This document shows positions 32,157 to 41,541 of a stretch of 59,814 nucleotides of DNA, one piece after another (positions within the stretch are counted from its first letter, which is position 1; every line of letters starts with the position of its first letter). Location: contig NZ_WEGK01000027.1 of the NCBI RefSeq assembly GCF_009604405.1, positions 1-59,814 on the forward strand. Reading direction: 5' to 3'. A model generated the notes under the pieces. That model did not search any database and was not told where the DNA came from. It worked only from the letters and a program-made list of their open reading frames with translations. Origin of the DNA: Nocardia macrotermitis. GTDB lineage: Bacteria > Actinomycetota > Actinomycetes > Mycobacteriales > Mycobacteriaceae. Position numbers and translations under genes: made by a program.

Positions 32157-33695
32157 TCAGCGCTGCCGCGGCGTGCGATGGGCGAGGGTTTTGGTTTCCA
32201 GATACTGGGCGAAGCCCTCCAGGCCGCATTGGCGGCCGATGCCGCTGTTCTTGTAGCCGCCGAAGGGGGCGTCCGCGCCGTAGAACATGCCGCCGTTGAC
32301 GCCGATCGCGCCGGTTCGCACGCGTCGGGCGATCGCCGCGCCGCGCTCGGCCGAGCCCGACAGCACCGCACCGGCCAGGCCGTAGACGCTGTGGTTGGCG
32401 ATGCGTACGGCGTCCTCGTCGTCGACGAACGGGATCATCACCAGGACCGGGCCGAAGATCTCCTCCTGCGCGATCGGCAGACTGGGGTCCTCGCAGGCGA
32501 ATACCGTTGGGCTGAACCAGTTTCCGCCGGAGAGGTCGGGTGGCATATCGGGAATGCGACCGCCGGTGATCAGGCGCGCGCCGTCGGCGACCGCGCGCGT
32601 GCAGGCGTCCAGGACACGACGTTGCGCGGCCGGGCTGATCAGCGGGCCCACCAGCGTGTGCGGCAGTGCCGGATCACCGACAGGGATCGTCTCGAAGGCG
32701 GCCGCGACATTTCCGGCCATCTCCTCGAACACGCTGTGGTGCACCAGCATTCGCGTGGTCGCCGCGCACGCCTGGCCCGCGTGCACGCAGACGCCCGCCG
32801 CACTGCGCAGCGCCGCGACGGGATCAGCGTCCGGCAGCACGATCAGCGCCGATTTGCCGCCCAGTTCCAGGAACGTGCGTTTCATCGTGTCGGCCCCGAG
32901 CCGTACGAGTGTGCGGCCGACCGCGGTCGATCCGGTGAAGGAGATCATGTCGACTCGCGGATCGGTCGCCAGCAGGGCCGCGACCTCATTCGACGGAGTC
33001 GGCACGATATTCACCACACCCGGCGGAAACTCGGTGTGCTCGGCGATGATCCGGCCCAGGCGGGTGGCGTTCCACGGCGTGTGCGGATCCGGTTTGAGCA
33101 CAACGGTATTGCCCGCCGCGAGTGCGGGGCCCAGCTTGTTGAGCATCACCTCGACCGGAAAGTTGGACGGGCAGATCGCGGCCACGACACCGACCGGTTC
33201 CTGAATCACGGTGCGTACGTTGCGATCTCCGAACAGGCCACCGCCGTCGAGGGTCCGTTCCCAGGCGAATTCCTCGATCAGCCGCATCGGATAGCGCAGC
33301 GATTCCGCCAACGGCCAATCCACCTGCGCGGTGCCCAGAGTCATCACCGGACATCCGGCCTCGGCGACGAGTTCGGTTCCTAGATCACCCTTTTCGGCTT
33401 CGAGCGCAGCCTGCAATTGCTCGAGGCAGCGTCGCCGCAACGCGCGGTCGGTCGGCCACACGGTCTCGTCGAAGGCGCGACGCGCGGCGGCGATCGCGCG
33501 CGACATGTCCTCGGAGCCGGCCGCGGCCGTCGCGCCGAGAACCATCCCGGTGGCCGGGGCGGCATTGTCGAATTCCGCGCCCGAGGCCGCGGGAACCAGC
33601 GCGCCGTCCACCAGCATGCGCGATTCGGCTCGCCGGCCCGCGTCCAGGCCCAATTCCACACTGGGAGAGGAGGTTTCTCCGACGATCTCGCTCAC
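32157..33695 (-). CDS. Aldehyde dehydrogenase family protein
   Basis: A 512-residue NAD(P)-dependent aldehyde dehydrogenase. The NAD-binding FTGSTAVGRTLV, catalytic Glu in LELGGKSAL and catalytic Cys in HAGQACAATTRM are all present, as is IAQEEIFGPVL late in the chain. It oxidises an aldehyde to the acid, possibly the product of a P450/SDR step in this cluster. GTG at 33695 (MSEIVGETSS) has AGGAG 5 bases upstream. It diverges from the CaiB-type gene and shares the 19-bp site at 33807; the next gene downstream (thiolase) has its own site. Confidence 0.92.
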   Translation of the reverse strand: MSEIVGETSSPSVELGLDAGRRAESRMLVDGALVPAASGAEFDNAAPATGMVLGATAAAGSEDMSRAIAAARRAFDETVWPTDRALRRRCLEQLQAALEAEKGDLGTELVAEAGCPVMTLGTAQVDWPLAESLRYPMRLIEEFAWERTLDGGGLFGDRNVRTVIQEPVGVVAAICPSNFPVEVMLNKLGPALAAGNTVVLKPDPHTPWNATRLGRIIAEHTEFPPGVVNIVPTPSNEVAALLATDPRVDMISFTGSTAVGRTLVRLGADTMKRTFLELGGKSALIVLPDADPVAALRSAAGVCVHAGQACAATTRMLVHHSVFEEMAGNVAAAFETIPVGDPALPHTLVGPLISPAAQRRVLDACTRAVADGARLITGGRIPDMPPDLSGGNWFSPTVFACEDPSLPIAQEEIFGPVLVMIPFVDDEDAVRIANHSVYGLAGAVLSGSAERGAAIARRVRTGAIGVNGGMFYGADAPFGGYKNSGIGRQCGLEGFAQYLETKTLAHRTPRQR

Positions 33696-33806
33696 GTCCA
33701 CTCCTGACTGCCAGCGGAAACACGGATATCGCGACCGGTCACGGCGCGTCACCTACCGGACCGGATCACGGCCCGATCACCCGGACAACTCTCATCCTGG
33801 ATGATT

Positions 33807-33825
33807 AACTGTAATCCTTACCGTA
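33807..33825. promoter_or_regulatory. 19-bp regulon motif, site B (ALDH / CoA transferase)
   Basis: AACTGTAATCCTTACCGTA, between divergent genes, 111 bases from the aldehyde dehydrogenase start and 57 bases from the CaiB-type start. It matches the shared motif except at the first base and one base of the right half. Confidence 0.65.
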
Positions 33826-33882
33826 TAGTACTTCACCGTACCGGGCAATCGGTACCAGGCAACACAGCGGAAGGGAGCACCC

Positions 33883-35103
33883 ATGTCGGGCCTGCTCAAC
33901 GACATCCGGGTAGTCGAATTGGCGTCGTGGACCTATGTGCCCAGCGCCGGTGCCGCACTTGCCGATTGGGGCGCGGACGTCATCAAGATCGAGGACACCC
34001 GGGGCGGGGATCCGTGCCGCAATCTGGTGGTCGGGGGCCTGGATCCCGCGCACGCCCCGGTGCGCGCCAACTTCATGATGGAGCTGGGCAATCACGGGAA
34101 ACGCAGCATCGGCGTCGACGTGAAATCCGAACGCGGCCACCAGATCGTCGGCAAGCTGATCGCGAAAGCCGATGTGTTCCTGACCAATTGGCTCCCCGCC
34201 CCACTCGAACGCGCCGGACTGACCGTCGAGCGGATCCGGGAGTTCAACCCCCGGGTGATCATCGCGCGCGGCAGCGGCCACGGCAGCCGCGGCCCCGAAC
34301 GCGACCGCGGCGGATTCGACGCGGCCAGCTATCTGGCCCGCGCGGGCGTCGCCTACGCGCTCACCCCCACCGGCACCGAATACCCGGTCACCCAGGGACC
34401 CGCGTTCGGCGACCTACAGGGCGGGATCACGCTGGCCGGCGGCGTCACCGCCGCACTGTTCCACCGCGAACGCACCGGCCACGCCCCCATCGTGGACAAT
34501 TCGCTACTGGCACAAGGCATGTGGGCGATCGCCCCCGACATCGCCGCGGCCGACTACTACGGCATCGACCGCATTCCGGCGGGCGAGGCGGGCACCGCGC
34601 TCAACCCGGCGGTGAACCGCTACAAGACCCGCGACGGCCGCTGGGTGCAGCTGATGCTGCTCCAGACAGATCGTTTCTGGAAGGGTTTCTGCGAACGCAT
34701 CGGCAGACCCGACCTGGCCGTCGACGAACGATTCGTCCCCCTGGCCAATCTGGTCGCGAACCAGGAGGCCGCGACGGCCGAACTGCGCCGCACCTTCGCC
34801 GAACGCGATCTGGCCGAGTGGCAGAAGGTCCTGGCCGACGAACCCGCCGTCTGGTCCACCCTGGCCAGCCCGCAGGAAGTGCTGCACGACCCGCAGGTCG
34901 CCGCCAACGACTATCTGATGAAGGTCACCGACGACTCCGGCCGGGCCTATCGAACAGTAAGCGCCCCAGTGCAATTCGACGAGACTCCCCCGCGCCCGAG
35001 CCGCTCGCCGGAGTACGGCGAGCACACCGAGACGATCCTGCTGGAGCTGGGACTGGATTGGGACGATATCGCCGCGGCCAAGGACGCCGGGGCGATTCTC
35101 TGA
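33883..35103 (+). CDS. CaiB/BaiF family III CoA transferase
   Basis: A 406-residue family III CoA-transferase, which moves CoA between carboxylic acids. Landmarks: IRVVELASWTYVPSAGAALADWGADVIKIED at the N-terminus, NHGKRSIGVDVKSERG near 70, FGDLQGGITLAGGVTAALFHRERTG near 175 and the C-terminal LLELGLDWDDI. The expected catalytic Asp is in FGDLQGG. It could activate the pathway substrate, complementing the two ligases. Start is an ATG with GGAAGGGAG upstream. The amidohydrolase gene follows after 75 bases with its own motif copy. Confidence 0.92.
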   Translation: MSGLLNDIRVVELASWTYVPSAGAALADWGADVIKIEDTRGGDPCRNLVVGGLDPAHAPVRANFMMELGNHGKRSIGVDVKSERGHQIVGKLIAKADVFLTNWLPAPLERAGLTVERIREFNPRVIIARGSGHGSRGPERDRGGFDAASYLARAGVAYALTPTGTEYPVTQGPAFGDLQGGITLAGGVTAALFHRERTGHAPIVDNSLLAQGMWAIAPDIAAADYYGIDRIPAGEAGTALNPAVNRYKTRDGRWVQLMLLQTDRFWKGFCERIGRPDLAVDERFVPLANLVANQEAATAELRRTFAERDLAEWQKVLADEPAVWSTLASPQEVLHDPQVAANDYLMKVTDDSGRAYRTVSAPVQFDETPPRPSRSPEYGEHTETILLELGLDWDDIAAAKDAGAIL

Positions 35104-35137
35104 ACCGAGCACCTCCGACGAGGGCCGCCACGGTCTA

Positions 35138-35156
35138 TATTGTAAGCCATACTGTA
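35138..35156. promoter_or_regulatory. 19-bp regulon motif, site C (amidohydrolase)
   Basis: TATTGTAAGCCATACTGTA, 23 bases upstream of the amidohydrolase GTG start and just upstream of its ribosome binding site. It matches the shared consensus at most positions. Confidence 0.68.
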
Positions 35157-35178
35157 AACTCATACGAGGAGCGTGCTC

Positions 35179-36477
35179 GTGGACAAGAACGACATGATCC
35201 TGATCAGCGTCGACGACCACATCATCGAACCGCCGGACATGTTCCGAAATCATCTGCCCGCCAAGTACATTGCCGACGCACCGCGACTCGTCCACACCGA
35301 CGACGGTGCGGACGTCTGGAAATTCCGTGAAGTCACGGTGCCGAACGTGGCGCTCAATGCCGTCGCCGGACGCCCCAAACACGAGTACGGCCTGGAACCC
35401 GAAGGGCTGGACGAGATTCGGCCCGGCTGCTTCGACGTGCACGAGCGCATCAAGGATATGAACGCCGGCGGCGTACTGGCCTCGATGAACTTCCCGTCCT
35501 TCCCCGGTTTCGCCGCGCGCCTGTTCGCCACCGAGGATCCGGACTTCTCCCTGGCCCTGGTCCGCGCCTACAACGACTGGCATATCGACGAATGGTGCGG
35601 CGCGTATCCGGGCCGCTTCATCCCGATGGCCCTGCCGGTGATCTGGGACGCGCGGGCGTGCGCGGACGAGGTGCGGCGCTGCGCCGACAAGGGCGTGCAC
35701 TCGCTGACGTTCACGGAAAATCCTGCGGCACTGGGCTATCCGAGCTTCCACGACCCGTACTGGAATCCGCTGTGGCAGGCGCTGGTGGACACCGACACCG
35801 TGTGCAGCGTGCACATCGGATCCTCCGGACGCCTGTCGGTGCCCGCGGTCGACTCACCCCCGGACGTGATGATCACCCTGCAACCGATGAACATCGTGCA
35901 GGCCGCCGCCGACCTGCTGTGGTCCCGGCCGGTCAAGGACTATCCGGACCTCAAGATCGCGCTGTCCGAGGGCGGCACCGGCTGGATCCCGTACTTCCTC
36001 GAACGCGTGGACCGCACCTTCGAGATGCATTCCGCCTGGACCACACAGGATTTCGGCGGCAAGGTCCCCTCGGACATCTTCCGCGAACACTTCCTGACCT
36101 GTTTCATCAGCGATCCGATCGGCGTGCGGCTGCGCAACGAGATCGGCATCGACAACATCTCCTGGGAGATGGATTATCCGCACAGCGACTCGATGTGGCC
36201 GGACGCGCCCGAGGCATTGCACGAGGTGCTCACCCAGGAGCAGGTGCCCGACGACGAGATCGACAAGATGACACATCGAAATGCCATGCGCTGGTACAGC
36301 TTCGACCCCTTCGCGCACATCCCGCGCGAGCAGGCCACCGTCGGCGCGCTACGTGCCGCGGCGGCCGGGCACGATGTGAGCATCCAGGCCCGCAGCCACA
36401 AGGTGACCTCCGCGCAGGAGAAGCTCGGCGCGTACCAGAGCCAGATCAAGGCCGCCACCGCGCATACAGCGAGCTGA
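35179..36477 (+). CDS. Amidohydrolase-family metal-dependent hydrolase (ACMSD-like), copy 1
   Basis: A 432-residue TIM-barrel protein of the amidohydrolase_2 family. Metal-binding residues appear in ISVDDHIIEPPDMF at the N-terminus, VHIGSSG near 215 and WEMDYPHSDSMWPD near 330. Family members decarboxylate or hydrolyse C-C bonds (for example ACMSD) or cleave cyclic substrates; none of the three copies here can be given a substrate. GTG at 35179 has AGGAG 7 bases upstream. It follows the CoA transferase in the same direction and ends at a strong terminator. Confidence 0.88.
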   Translation: MDKNDMILISVDDHIIEPPDMFRNHLPAKYIADAPRLVHTDDGADVWKFREVTVPNVALNAVAGRPKHEYGLEPEGLDEIRPGCFDVHERIKDMNAGGVLASMNFPSFPGFAARLFATEDPDFSLALVRAYNDWHIDEWCGAYPGRFIPMALPVIWDARACADEVRRCADKGVHSLTFTENPAALGYPSFHDPYWNPLWQALVDTDTVCSVHIGSSGRLSVPAVDSPPDVMITLQPMNIVQAAADLLWSRPVKDYPDLKIALSEGGTGWIPYFLERVDRTFEMHSAWTTQDFGGKVPSDIFREHFLTCFISDPIGVRLRNEIGIDNISWEMDYPHSDSMWPDAPEALHEVLTQEQVPDDEIDKMTHRNAMRWYSFDPFAHIPREQATVGALRAAAAGHDVSIQARSHKVTSAQEKLGAYQSQIKAATAHTAS

Positions 36478-36491
36478 TCCGCAGTACCGAA

Positions 36492-36530
36492 AATCGAGGC
36501 CCGCCTGCGATTGTCAGGCGGGCCTCGATT
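36492..36530. terminator. Bidirectional hairpin terminator
   Basis: A perfect 16-bp stem (36492-36507 with 36515-36530) and 7-base loop, followed on the plus side by GCTGTTTCCTT. It lies between the converging amidohydrolase and Rieske oxygenase genes. Confidence 0.85.
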
Positions 36531-36562
36531 GCTGTTTCCTTGTGGGCGAACGAGTCACGGAC

Positions 36563-37567
36563 TCACGCGGAGGTGTCCACCGGCGGCACATCGTAGAACT
36601 GCTGTGCCCATTTGCGCAGGGACAGATACGGTTTCACGTCCCGGGGCGAGAGCGGCGGATGCTCGACATACTTCTGATAACGCCAGATGCTCAGGTCCTC
36701 CCACACCGTGACCAGGAACTGCCGCTCCACCCGCTCGATGACTTCCGGTGGGGGAACATCGGATTCGGCATCCGGATTGCGCGGCCACCAGATCGAATAG
36801 AACATGTCGGAGCATTCGTCGTCCACGGGCGTGGTGGCGAAGATCAGCCGATGTTTCGCCGATCCCTCGAAGGCGCTGATGGATCCACCCAGGCCGAACA
36901 TATGCGCGTGGATCTTCATCGCCATCTTGTCCGGATCCGCGCTGCGCGCGTCGGGCCAGCCGGTCAGGAAGGACCAGGTGTGCCCGTCCTCGCTCCAGTC
37001 CAGCATGCGCGGCGTCACCGTGGCGCCGTGGACATACTCGAAATGCAAACTGTCCGGGCCGTTTTCGAGGGCGACCTGTGGATGCACGGGCTCGCGTTCG
37101 GTCTTGCGGGAGAACTCCGGATAGGGCCGGTAATACCCGGTGGGCGCGGTGCCGACCGACGGGAAGAGATCGAAGATATCGGGCATATCCCATTGCGGCG
37201 GTGCGCCTTCGGGCTGATGCCACATGAACACGCAGCCGTTCTGCTCGTTCACCGGATACACCCGCAGCCGCAGGCCGCGATTGGTCCGGCTCTCCCCCGG
37301 GATCCGGCGGTTGGTGCCGTCCGGCCCCCACCGCCAGCCGTGGAACGGGCATTCCACACAGTCGCCGACCACCTTGCCGCCATGGCCGATGTGCGCGCCG
37401 AGATGCCGGCAGTGCCCGGTCAGGATGTGCAGCTCACCGTCCTCACCGCGATAGGCCACCAGATCCTCACCGAAATAGCGCAGCGGCCGCGCCTCGCCGA
37501 GCGGGAATTCGGCGGACCATCCGACCATGAACCATCCGGTCACCTTCCAGGTGAAGGGAACCTTCAC
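36563..37567 (-). CDS. Rieske [2Fe-2S] oxygenase, KshA-like
   Basis: A 334-residue terminal oxygenase. The Rieske cluster ligands are CRHLGAHIGHGG and CVECPFHGWRW (C-x-H, then C-x2-H, near residues 52-75). The mononuclear iron site begins with the NGPDSLHFEYVHG motif near 170, the form seen in 3-ketosteroid 9alpha-hydroxylase (KshA) and related ring hydroxylases. It needs a separate reductase, which is not encoded here. A ring or alicyclic substrate is implied. It has its own promoter region with the 19-bp site at 37605. Confidence 0.92.
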   Translation of the reverse strand: MKVPFTWKVTGWFMVGWSAEFPLGEARPLRYFGEDLVAYRGEDGELHILTGHCRHLGAHIGHGGKVVGDCVECPFHGWRWGPDGTNRRIPGESRTNRGLRLRVYPVNEQNGCVFMWHQPEGAPPQWDMPDIFDLFPSVGTAPTGYYRPYPEFSRKTEREPVHPQVALENGPDSLHFEYVHGATVTPRMLDWSEDGHTWSFLTGWPDARSADPDKMAMKIHAHMFGLGGSISAFEGSAKHRLIFATTPVDDECSDMFYSIWWPRNPDAESDVPPPEVIERVERQFLVTVWEDLSIWRYQKYVEHPPLSPRDVKPYLSLRKWAQQFYDVPPVDTSA

Positions 37568-37604
37568 GGGACACCTCCAGTTCTCCGAGGATGCTTCAGT
37601 TCAA

Positions 37605-37623
37605 TACTGTTAGTATTACAGTA
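37605..37623. promoter_or_regulatory. 19-bp regulon motif, site D (Rieske oxygenase)
   Basis: TACTGTTAGTATTACAGTA is almost a perfect palindrome (TACTGT...ACAGTA) 38 bases upstream of the Rieske oxygenase start. It is the most symmetric copy and best shows the dyad nature of the site. Confidence 0.72.
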
Positions 37624-37662
37624 ATATATTCAACACGGGTTGGCGAGCCTCGAACCGGCCGA

Positions 37663-39477
37663 TCATCGGTCCGACCGGAGCAACAGCACGCCGCTGGGAG
37701 TCAGTCCCCCGCTCGTGACGACCGCGACCCGCGCGTCCGGAATCTGCCGTGCCCCACCGTCTCCGCGCAGCTGCGTGACGGCCTCGTGGACCAGGCCCAT
37801 ACCGTGCGTGCGGCCGTGCGAGAGCTGGCCGCCGTGCGTATTGAGCGGCAGCACACCGTCGCGGGCGATGGCGCGGCCCTGGTCGAGAAACGCCGCGCCC
37901 TCGCCGATTTCGCAGAATCCGAGGGCCTCGATCCAGGACAGGCAGTTGAAGGTGAAGCCGTCGTAGAGTTCGGCCACGTCGACGTCGGCCGGGCGCAGGT
38001 CGGTGCGCGTCCACAGGTGCGCGGCCTGGCCGAGTACCTGCGGCTCGTGGGTCAGAGTGCTCTGATCCCATTCCAGGCGTTCGACGATCTGGGTGCCGAC
38101 CGCTTCGACCAGGACCGGGGGCCGGGCCAGATCCGCGGCGGTCTCGCGGGCGGAGACGATCACCGCGACCGAGGCATCGCACGGAACGTCGCAGTCGTAC
38201 AGCCCGAACGGCGTGGTGATCATCCGCGCGGACAGGTAGTCGGCCATGGTGAGCGGATCACGGTAGATCGCAGCCGGATTCAGCGCGGCATTCGCGCGTT
38301 GGTTCAGTGCGATCCAGCCCAGCGTCTCGCGATCGGTGCCGTAGGTGTGGAAGTGCCGCTGCGCGGTCTGGGCGAGGGTGTGGGCCGCGGAGATCGCGCC
38401 GTAGGGTGCGAGCCAGCTGTCGGTGATCCCGGCCGACGGCGAAATGCGCCCGGCCCGAACCAGTTCCGCGTAGGTGGACTCCCAGACGGTCCGGAAGCAC
38501 AGCACGTGCCGGGCGAATCCGGCCGCCACCGCGAGCATGGCCGCGATCACCGAACCGGCCGGACCGAACGTCTCGCCGCCGCCGTTGTACCAGGTCGGCC
38601 GGATGCCCAGGGCCGATTCCACCGCTGTCACACCACCTTCGGTGTACGGCCCCGGCGGCCCGGAACCGGGGAACGTGGCCAGCCCGTCGATATCCTCGAA
38701 CCGCAGACCGGCATCGGCCACCGCCGCCCGGCACGCCTCGAGGGTCAGCGCCAGCGGGTCGGCCATGAGCCGCCGCCCGATCCGGGACATCCCGATGCCG
38801 GTGAGCGCTACCCGATCCTCGAACTTGTTGCGCGAGGCCATGGGCCGAATCTCACGGGAGATCTGCGCGGGGTTGATCTGGTCGATAGGTAAGGGCGACA
38901 ATGCTTTTGGTTGGCCGACAGTATGGGGTGCCGACTGCGATTCCGCTGCGGCCCGCGCCGGCGGATCCGGCCGCTGCGGTTCCGGCGGCTGCGATGACGC
39001 CGGGCGGAACAACGGAAGCCACACGCCCCCCGCGCGGGACGATCCCGACCGCAGGTCCGCTGCCCCGGATTGTTCCGCATCGGCAGACCCGCTCATTCCG
39101 GGCCTGAGCTGTTCGAACACGACCTCCATGCGCATGCCGAGTACCAAATCCGCCGAATCACACTGCACCACATTGGTTGTCAGCCGAACCCGCGGATCGT
39201 CCTCGAGCGCGACCTGCGCGACGACGTACGGCGCGGGCAGTCCGGGCAGCTCGAACCGATGGTTGACGGTGAATCCGATGAGCGTGCCGTACCCGGACAC
39301 CACCCGCACACCCAACCGCTCACCGCGACAGTACCGGCAGACCGGCTGCGGCGGGTGGATCAGCGCCGCGCAGGACAGGCACTCCCGAATCCGCAGGCGA
39401 CCGTCGGCCCCGGAGGTCCAGAAGAACTCCGTCTCCGGTGTGATCGACGGCAGCGGACGTGAAACATCCTCGGCCAC
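37663..39477 (-). CDS. DUF35 (OB-fold, Zn ribbon)-thiolase-like fusion, Ltp2-type aldolase candidate
   Basis: A 604-residue protein. Residues 1 to about 110 form a DUF35 domain with a zinc ribbon CLSCAALIHPPQPVCRYC. Residues about 110-212 are a Pro/Gln-rich linker. Residues 213-604 are a thiolase-like lipid-transfer-protein (Ltp2/SCP-x type) domain starting MASRNKFEDRVALTGIGMSR, with VPCDASVAVIV and HGGQLSHGRTHGMG. In steroid side-chain degradation, ChsH2-DUF35 and Ltp2 are separate proteins that form a retro-aldolase. Here they are in one uninterrupted frame. GTG at 39477 follows AAGGAGG; an internal ATG at 38841 could yield the second domain alone. It is the last gene of a seven-gene leftward operon. 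Confidence 0.85.
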   Translation of the reverse strand: MAEDVSRPLPSITPETEFFWTSGADGRLRIRECLSCAALIHPPQPVCRYCRGERLGVRVVSGYGTLIGFTVNHRFELPGLPAPYVVAQVALEDDPRVRLTTNVVQCDSADLVLGMRMEVVFEQLRPGMSGSADAEQSGAADLRSGSSRAGGVWLPLFRPASSQPPEPQRPDPPARAAAESQSAPHTVGQPKALSPLPIDQINPAQISREIRPMASRNKFEDRVALTGIGMSRIGRRLMADPLALTLEACRAAVADAGLRFEDIDGLATFPGSGPPGPYTEGGVTAVESALGIRPTWYNGGGETFGPAGSVIAAMLAVAAGFARHVLCFRTVWESTYAELVRAGRISPSAGITDSWLAPYGAISAAHTLAQTAQRHFHTYGTDRETLGWIALNQRANAALNPAAIYRDPLTMADYLSARMITTPFGLYDCDVPCDASVAVIVSARETAADLARPPVLVEAVGTQIVERLEWDQSTLTHEPQVLGQAAHLWTRTDLRPADVDVAELYDGFTFNCLSWIEALGFCEIGEGAAFLDQGRAIARDGVLPLNTHGGQLSHGRTHGMGLVHEAVTQLRGDGGARQIPDARVAVVTSGGLTPSGVLLLRSDR

Positions 39478-39502
39478 GAAACCTCCTTCGTCCGCCCGCG
39501 CC

Positions 39503-40309
39503 TCACTGCTTCTGCTGCGCGGCACGGCCTTTCATCTCGGTCAGCGCCATCAGCACCGGCTGCCCGGTCTCGGAGATCGCGTGCGCGTGGCCGAGCTGAT
39601 GAATGTCGAATACGGCCTGCACCGCGGCGGTGAACCCCTGAATGTCCAGGGTCTGATTGACCGCGCGCTTGGCCGCCCGCAGCGCGAACGGGTGCTTCTC
39701 GGCGATCTGCGCAGCCAGTTCCCTTGTCGCGGAGTCCAGTTCGTCACGGGTGACGACCTTGTTGATCATTCCGGCCCGCAATGCCTCCTGCGCGTCGATC
39801 GCGCGACCGGTGAACAGGATCTCCTTGGCCAGCCGATGACCGAGTTCCCAAGTGTGCCCGTGATATTCGACCCCGCCGATGCCCATCGCCACGACCGGAT
39901 CGGAGAACCGGGCGTTGTCGGCGGCCACGATCAGATCGCACGGCCACGCCAGCAGCAGCCCACCCGCGATGCACACACCCTGCACCGCCGCGATGGACGG
40001 TTTGGGAATATTGCGCCAGCGCAGCGAGTACCCCACATACCGGTGCGCCTCCCGCTCGTAGACCTCCGACACCAGCCACCTGTCCTGGTTGTCCCACGTC
40101 CGGCGATCGATGTCGTGCCCGGCGGAGAAGTGTTTCCCGTTGGCGCGCAACACGATCACCCGGACCTGCGGATCCAGCTCCGCCCGGCTCCACGCCGCGT
40201 CGAGCTGATCCAGCAATTCCATGTTCTGCGCGTTGTGCACTTCCGGACGGTTCAACGAGATCGTGGCGATCCCGTCCGCCGCGTCGTAGAGAACGAGTTC
40301 GGTACTCAT
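39503..40309 (-). CDS. Enoyl-CoA hydratase/isomerase (EchA)
   Basis: A 268-residue crotonase. Motifs: FSAGHDIDRRTWDNQD near residue 60 (an unusual Trp-rich insertion) and VCIAGGLLLAWPCDLIVAADNARF near 105, followed by GGVEYHGHTWELG. It would hydrate the enoyl-CoA made by the two acyl-CoA dehydrogenases encoded just upstream, providing the substrate for the DUF35-thiolase-like protein downstream. ATG at 40309 with AAAGG upstream. Confidence 0.9.
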   Translation of the reverse strand: MSTELVLYDAADGIATISLNRPEVHNAQNMELLDQLDAAWSRAELDPQVRVIVLRANGKHFSAGHDIDRRTWDNQDRWLVSEVYEREAHRYVGYSLRWRNIPKPSIAAVQGVCIAGGLLLAWPCDLIVAADNARFSDPVVAMGIGGVEYHGHTWELGHRLAKEILFTGRAIDAQEALRAGMINKVVTRDELDSATRELAAQIAEKHPFALRAAKRAVNQTLDIQGFTAAVQAVFDIHQLGHAHAISETGQPVLMALTEMKGRAAQQKQ

Positions 40310-40340
40310 ACTTGGCCTTTCATCGTGACGACAGCCGCAC

Positions 40341-41525
40341 TCAGCTCGCCTTGGCCGGGGCCGGAGAGTAGTGCGGACGTCCCAAGCCCAGAATGTGCTG
40401 AGCGATCATGTTGCGGAACACCTCCAGCGTGCCGCCGTAGATCCCGCACAGGGGAGCCCAGCGGTAGATGTATTCCGCGCCGCCCTGGTCGGCACACCCC
40501 TCGGCGTCGATGGGCAGGGCCGCGGCGGCGCCGAGCAGATCCATCAGATCCGGGGAGATATCACGCATGGCCTGCGCGATCGCGACGCGGCCGAACATGG
40601 TCGGCGCGGACAGCGACGCCTCCATCCGGGCGATGGCGCGCCCGAGGCGGTAGGCGACCGAACCGTCGTCGAGCAGGCGGCGGCCGTCCGGGCCGGTCGC
40701 GGCGACGAGTTCGGTGATGCGATCCACCGCGGTGGCCATCATCGTGCCCTGATGCACCAGGATCGAAACATCCTGTAGCCCATCGGCATCCGCGTCGACC
40801 ACACCGTGTTCCACGCTCAGCGGCTGCATGAGCACCTGCCAGCCGCCGTTGACCTCGCCGAGCCGGTAGGTGTCGGCGATGCGGACGTCGGTGTAGTAGA
40901 CGATATTGGTGCGATCCCCGTCGACGGTCCGGATGCCCTGGATCTCGATGCCGGGCGTGTCCAGCGGGACCAGAAACATGGTGAGGCTGTGATGTTTTCG
41001 CGCCCCGGGATCGGTATTGGTGATCAGGAAGACGTACTGGCAGTTGTGCGCGCCGGTGGTGAACATCTTGGAGCCGTTGATGATCCAGCCGTCCCCGTCC
41101 CGCACCGCGCGGGTCTTGCAGGTCGCCACGTCCGACCCGCCCTCCGGCTCGGTGTACCCCAGACACAGCCGCACCTCACCGCTGTCCACCCGGGGCAGCA
41201 CCTCGCGCCGCAGTTCCTCGGATCCGAACTGCCGCACCGATTCCGCCACGATCGCGGTGGTGCCCCAGGTGACCCACGGGACGTGCACGCGGCGTCGCTC
41301 CAGATCCCACAGCCGCCGCTGCACCCGAGTCATCCCGTCGGCGCTGGTCTCGGCCGCCAGCCACCCGGCGGCGCCCATGGCCAGGTGCACACCCTCGTCG
41401 AAATTGTCACCGGTCTCGCGATCGCGTCGCCGGACCTCGTCGGTGACGTGGGTATTCAGGAATGCGCGTATCCGGTCGCGGTAGTCCGTCTCGTCCGGGG
41501 TCAGCTCCACGCGGGAAAAGTCCAT
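40341..41525 (-). CDS. Acyl-CoA dehydrogenase, subunit 1
   Basis: A 394-residue flavoprotein dehydrogenase. The FAD/substrate region LGYTEPEGGSDVATCKTRA is present near residue 125, and the C-terminal motif reads CGIYGGTLEVFRNMIAQHIL. In classical dehydrogenases the Glu of YEGT is the catalytic base; here YGGT lacks it, as in the heteromeric steroid-type enzymes (FadE26/28 classes). It adjoins a second dehydrogenase gene (17 bases), so an alpha2-beta2 heterotetramer is likely. ATG at 41525 with AAGGAGA upstream. Confidence 0.9.
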   Translation of the reverse strand: MDFSRVELTPDETDYRDRIRAFLNTHVTDEVRRRDRETGDNFDEGVHLAMGAAGWLAAETSADGMTRVQRRLWDLERRRVHVPWVTWGTTAIVAESVRQFGSEELRREVLPRVDSGEVRLCLGYTEPEGGSDVATCKTRAVRDGDGWIINGSKMFTTGAHNCQYVFLITNTDPGARKHHSLTMFLVPLDTPGIEIQGIRTVDGDRTNIVYYTDVRIADTYRLGEVNGGWQVLMQPLSVEHGVVDADADGLQDVSILVHQGTMMATAVDRITELVAATGPDGRRLLDDGSVAYRLGRAIARMEASLSAPTMFGRVAIAQAMRDISPDLMDLLGAAAALPIDAEGCADQGGAEYIYRWAPLCGIYGGTLEVFRNMIAQHILGLGRPHYSPAPAKAS

Positions 41526-41541
41526 CGATCTCTCCTTGTTC

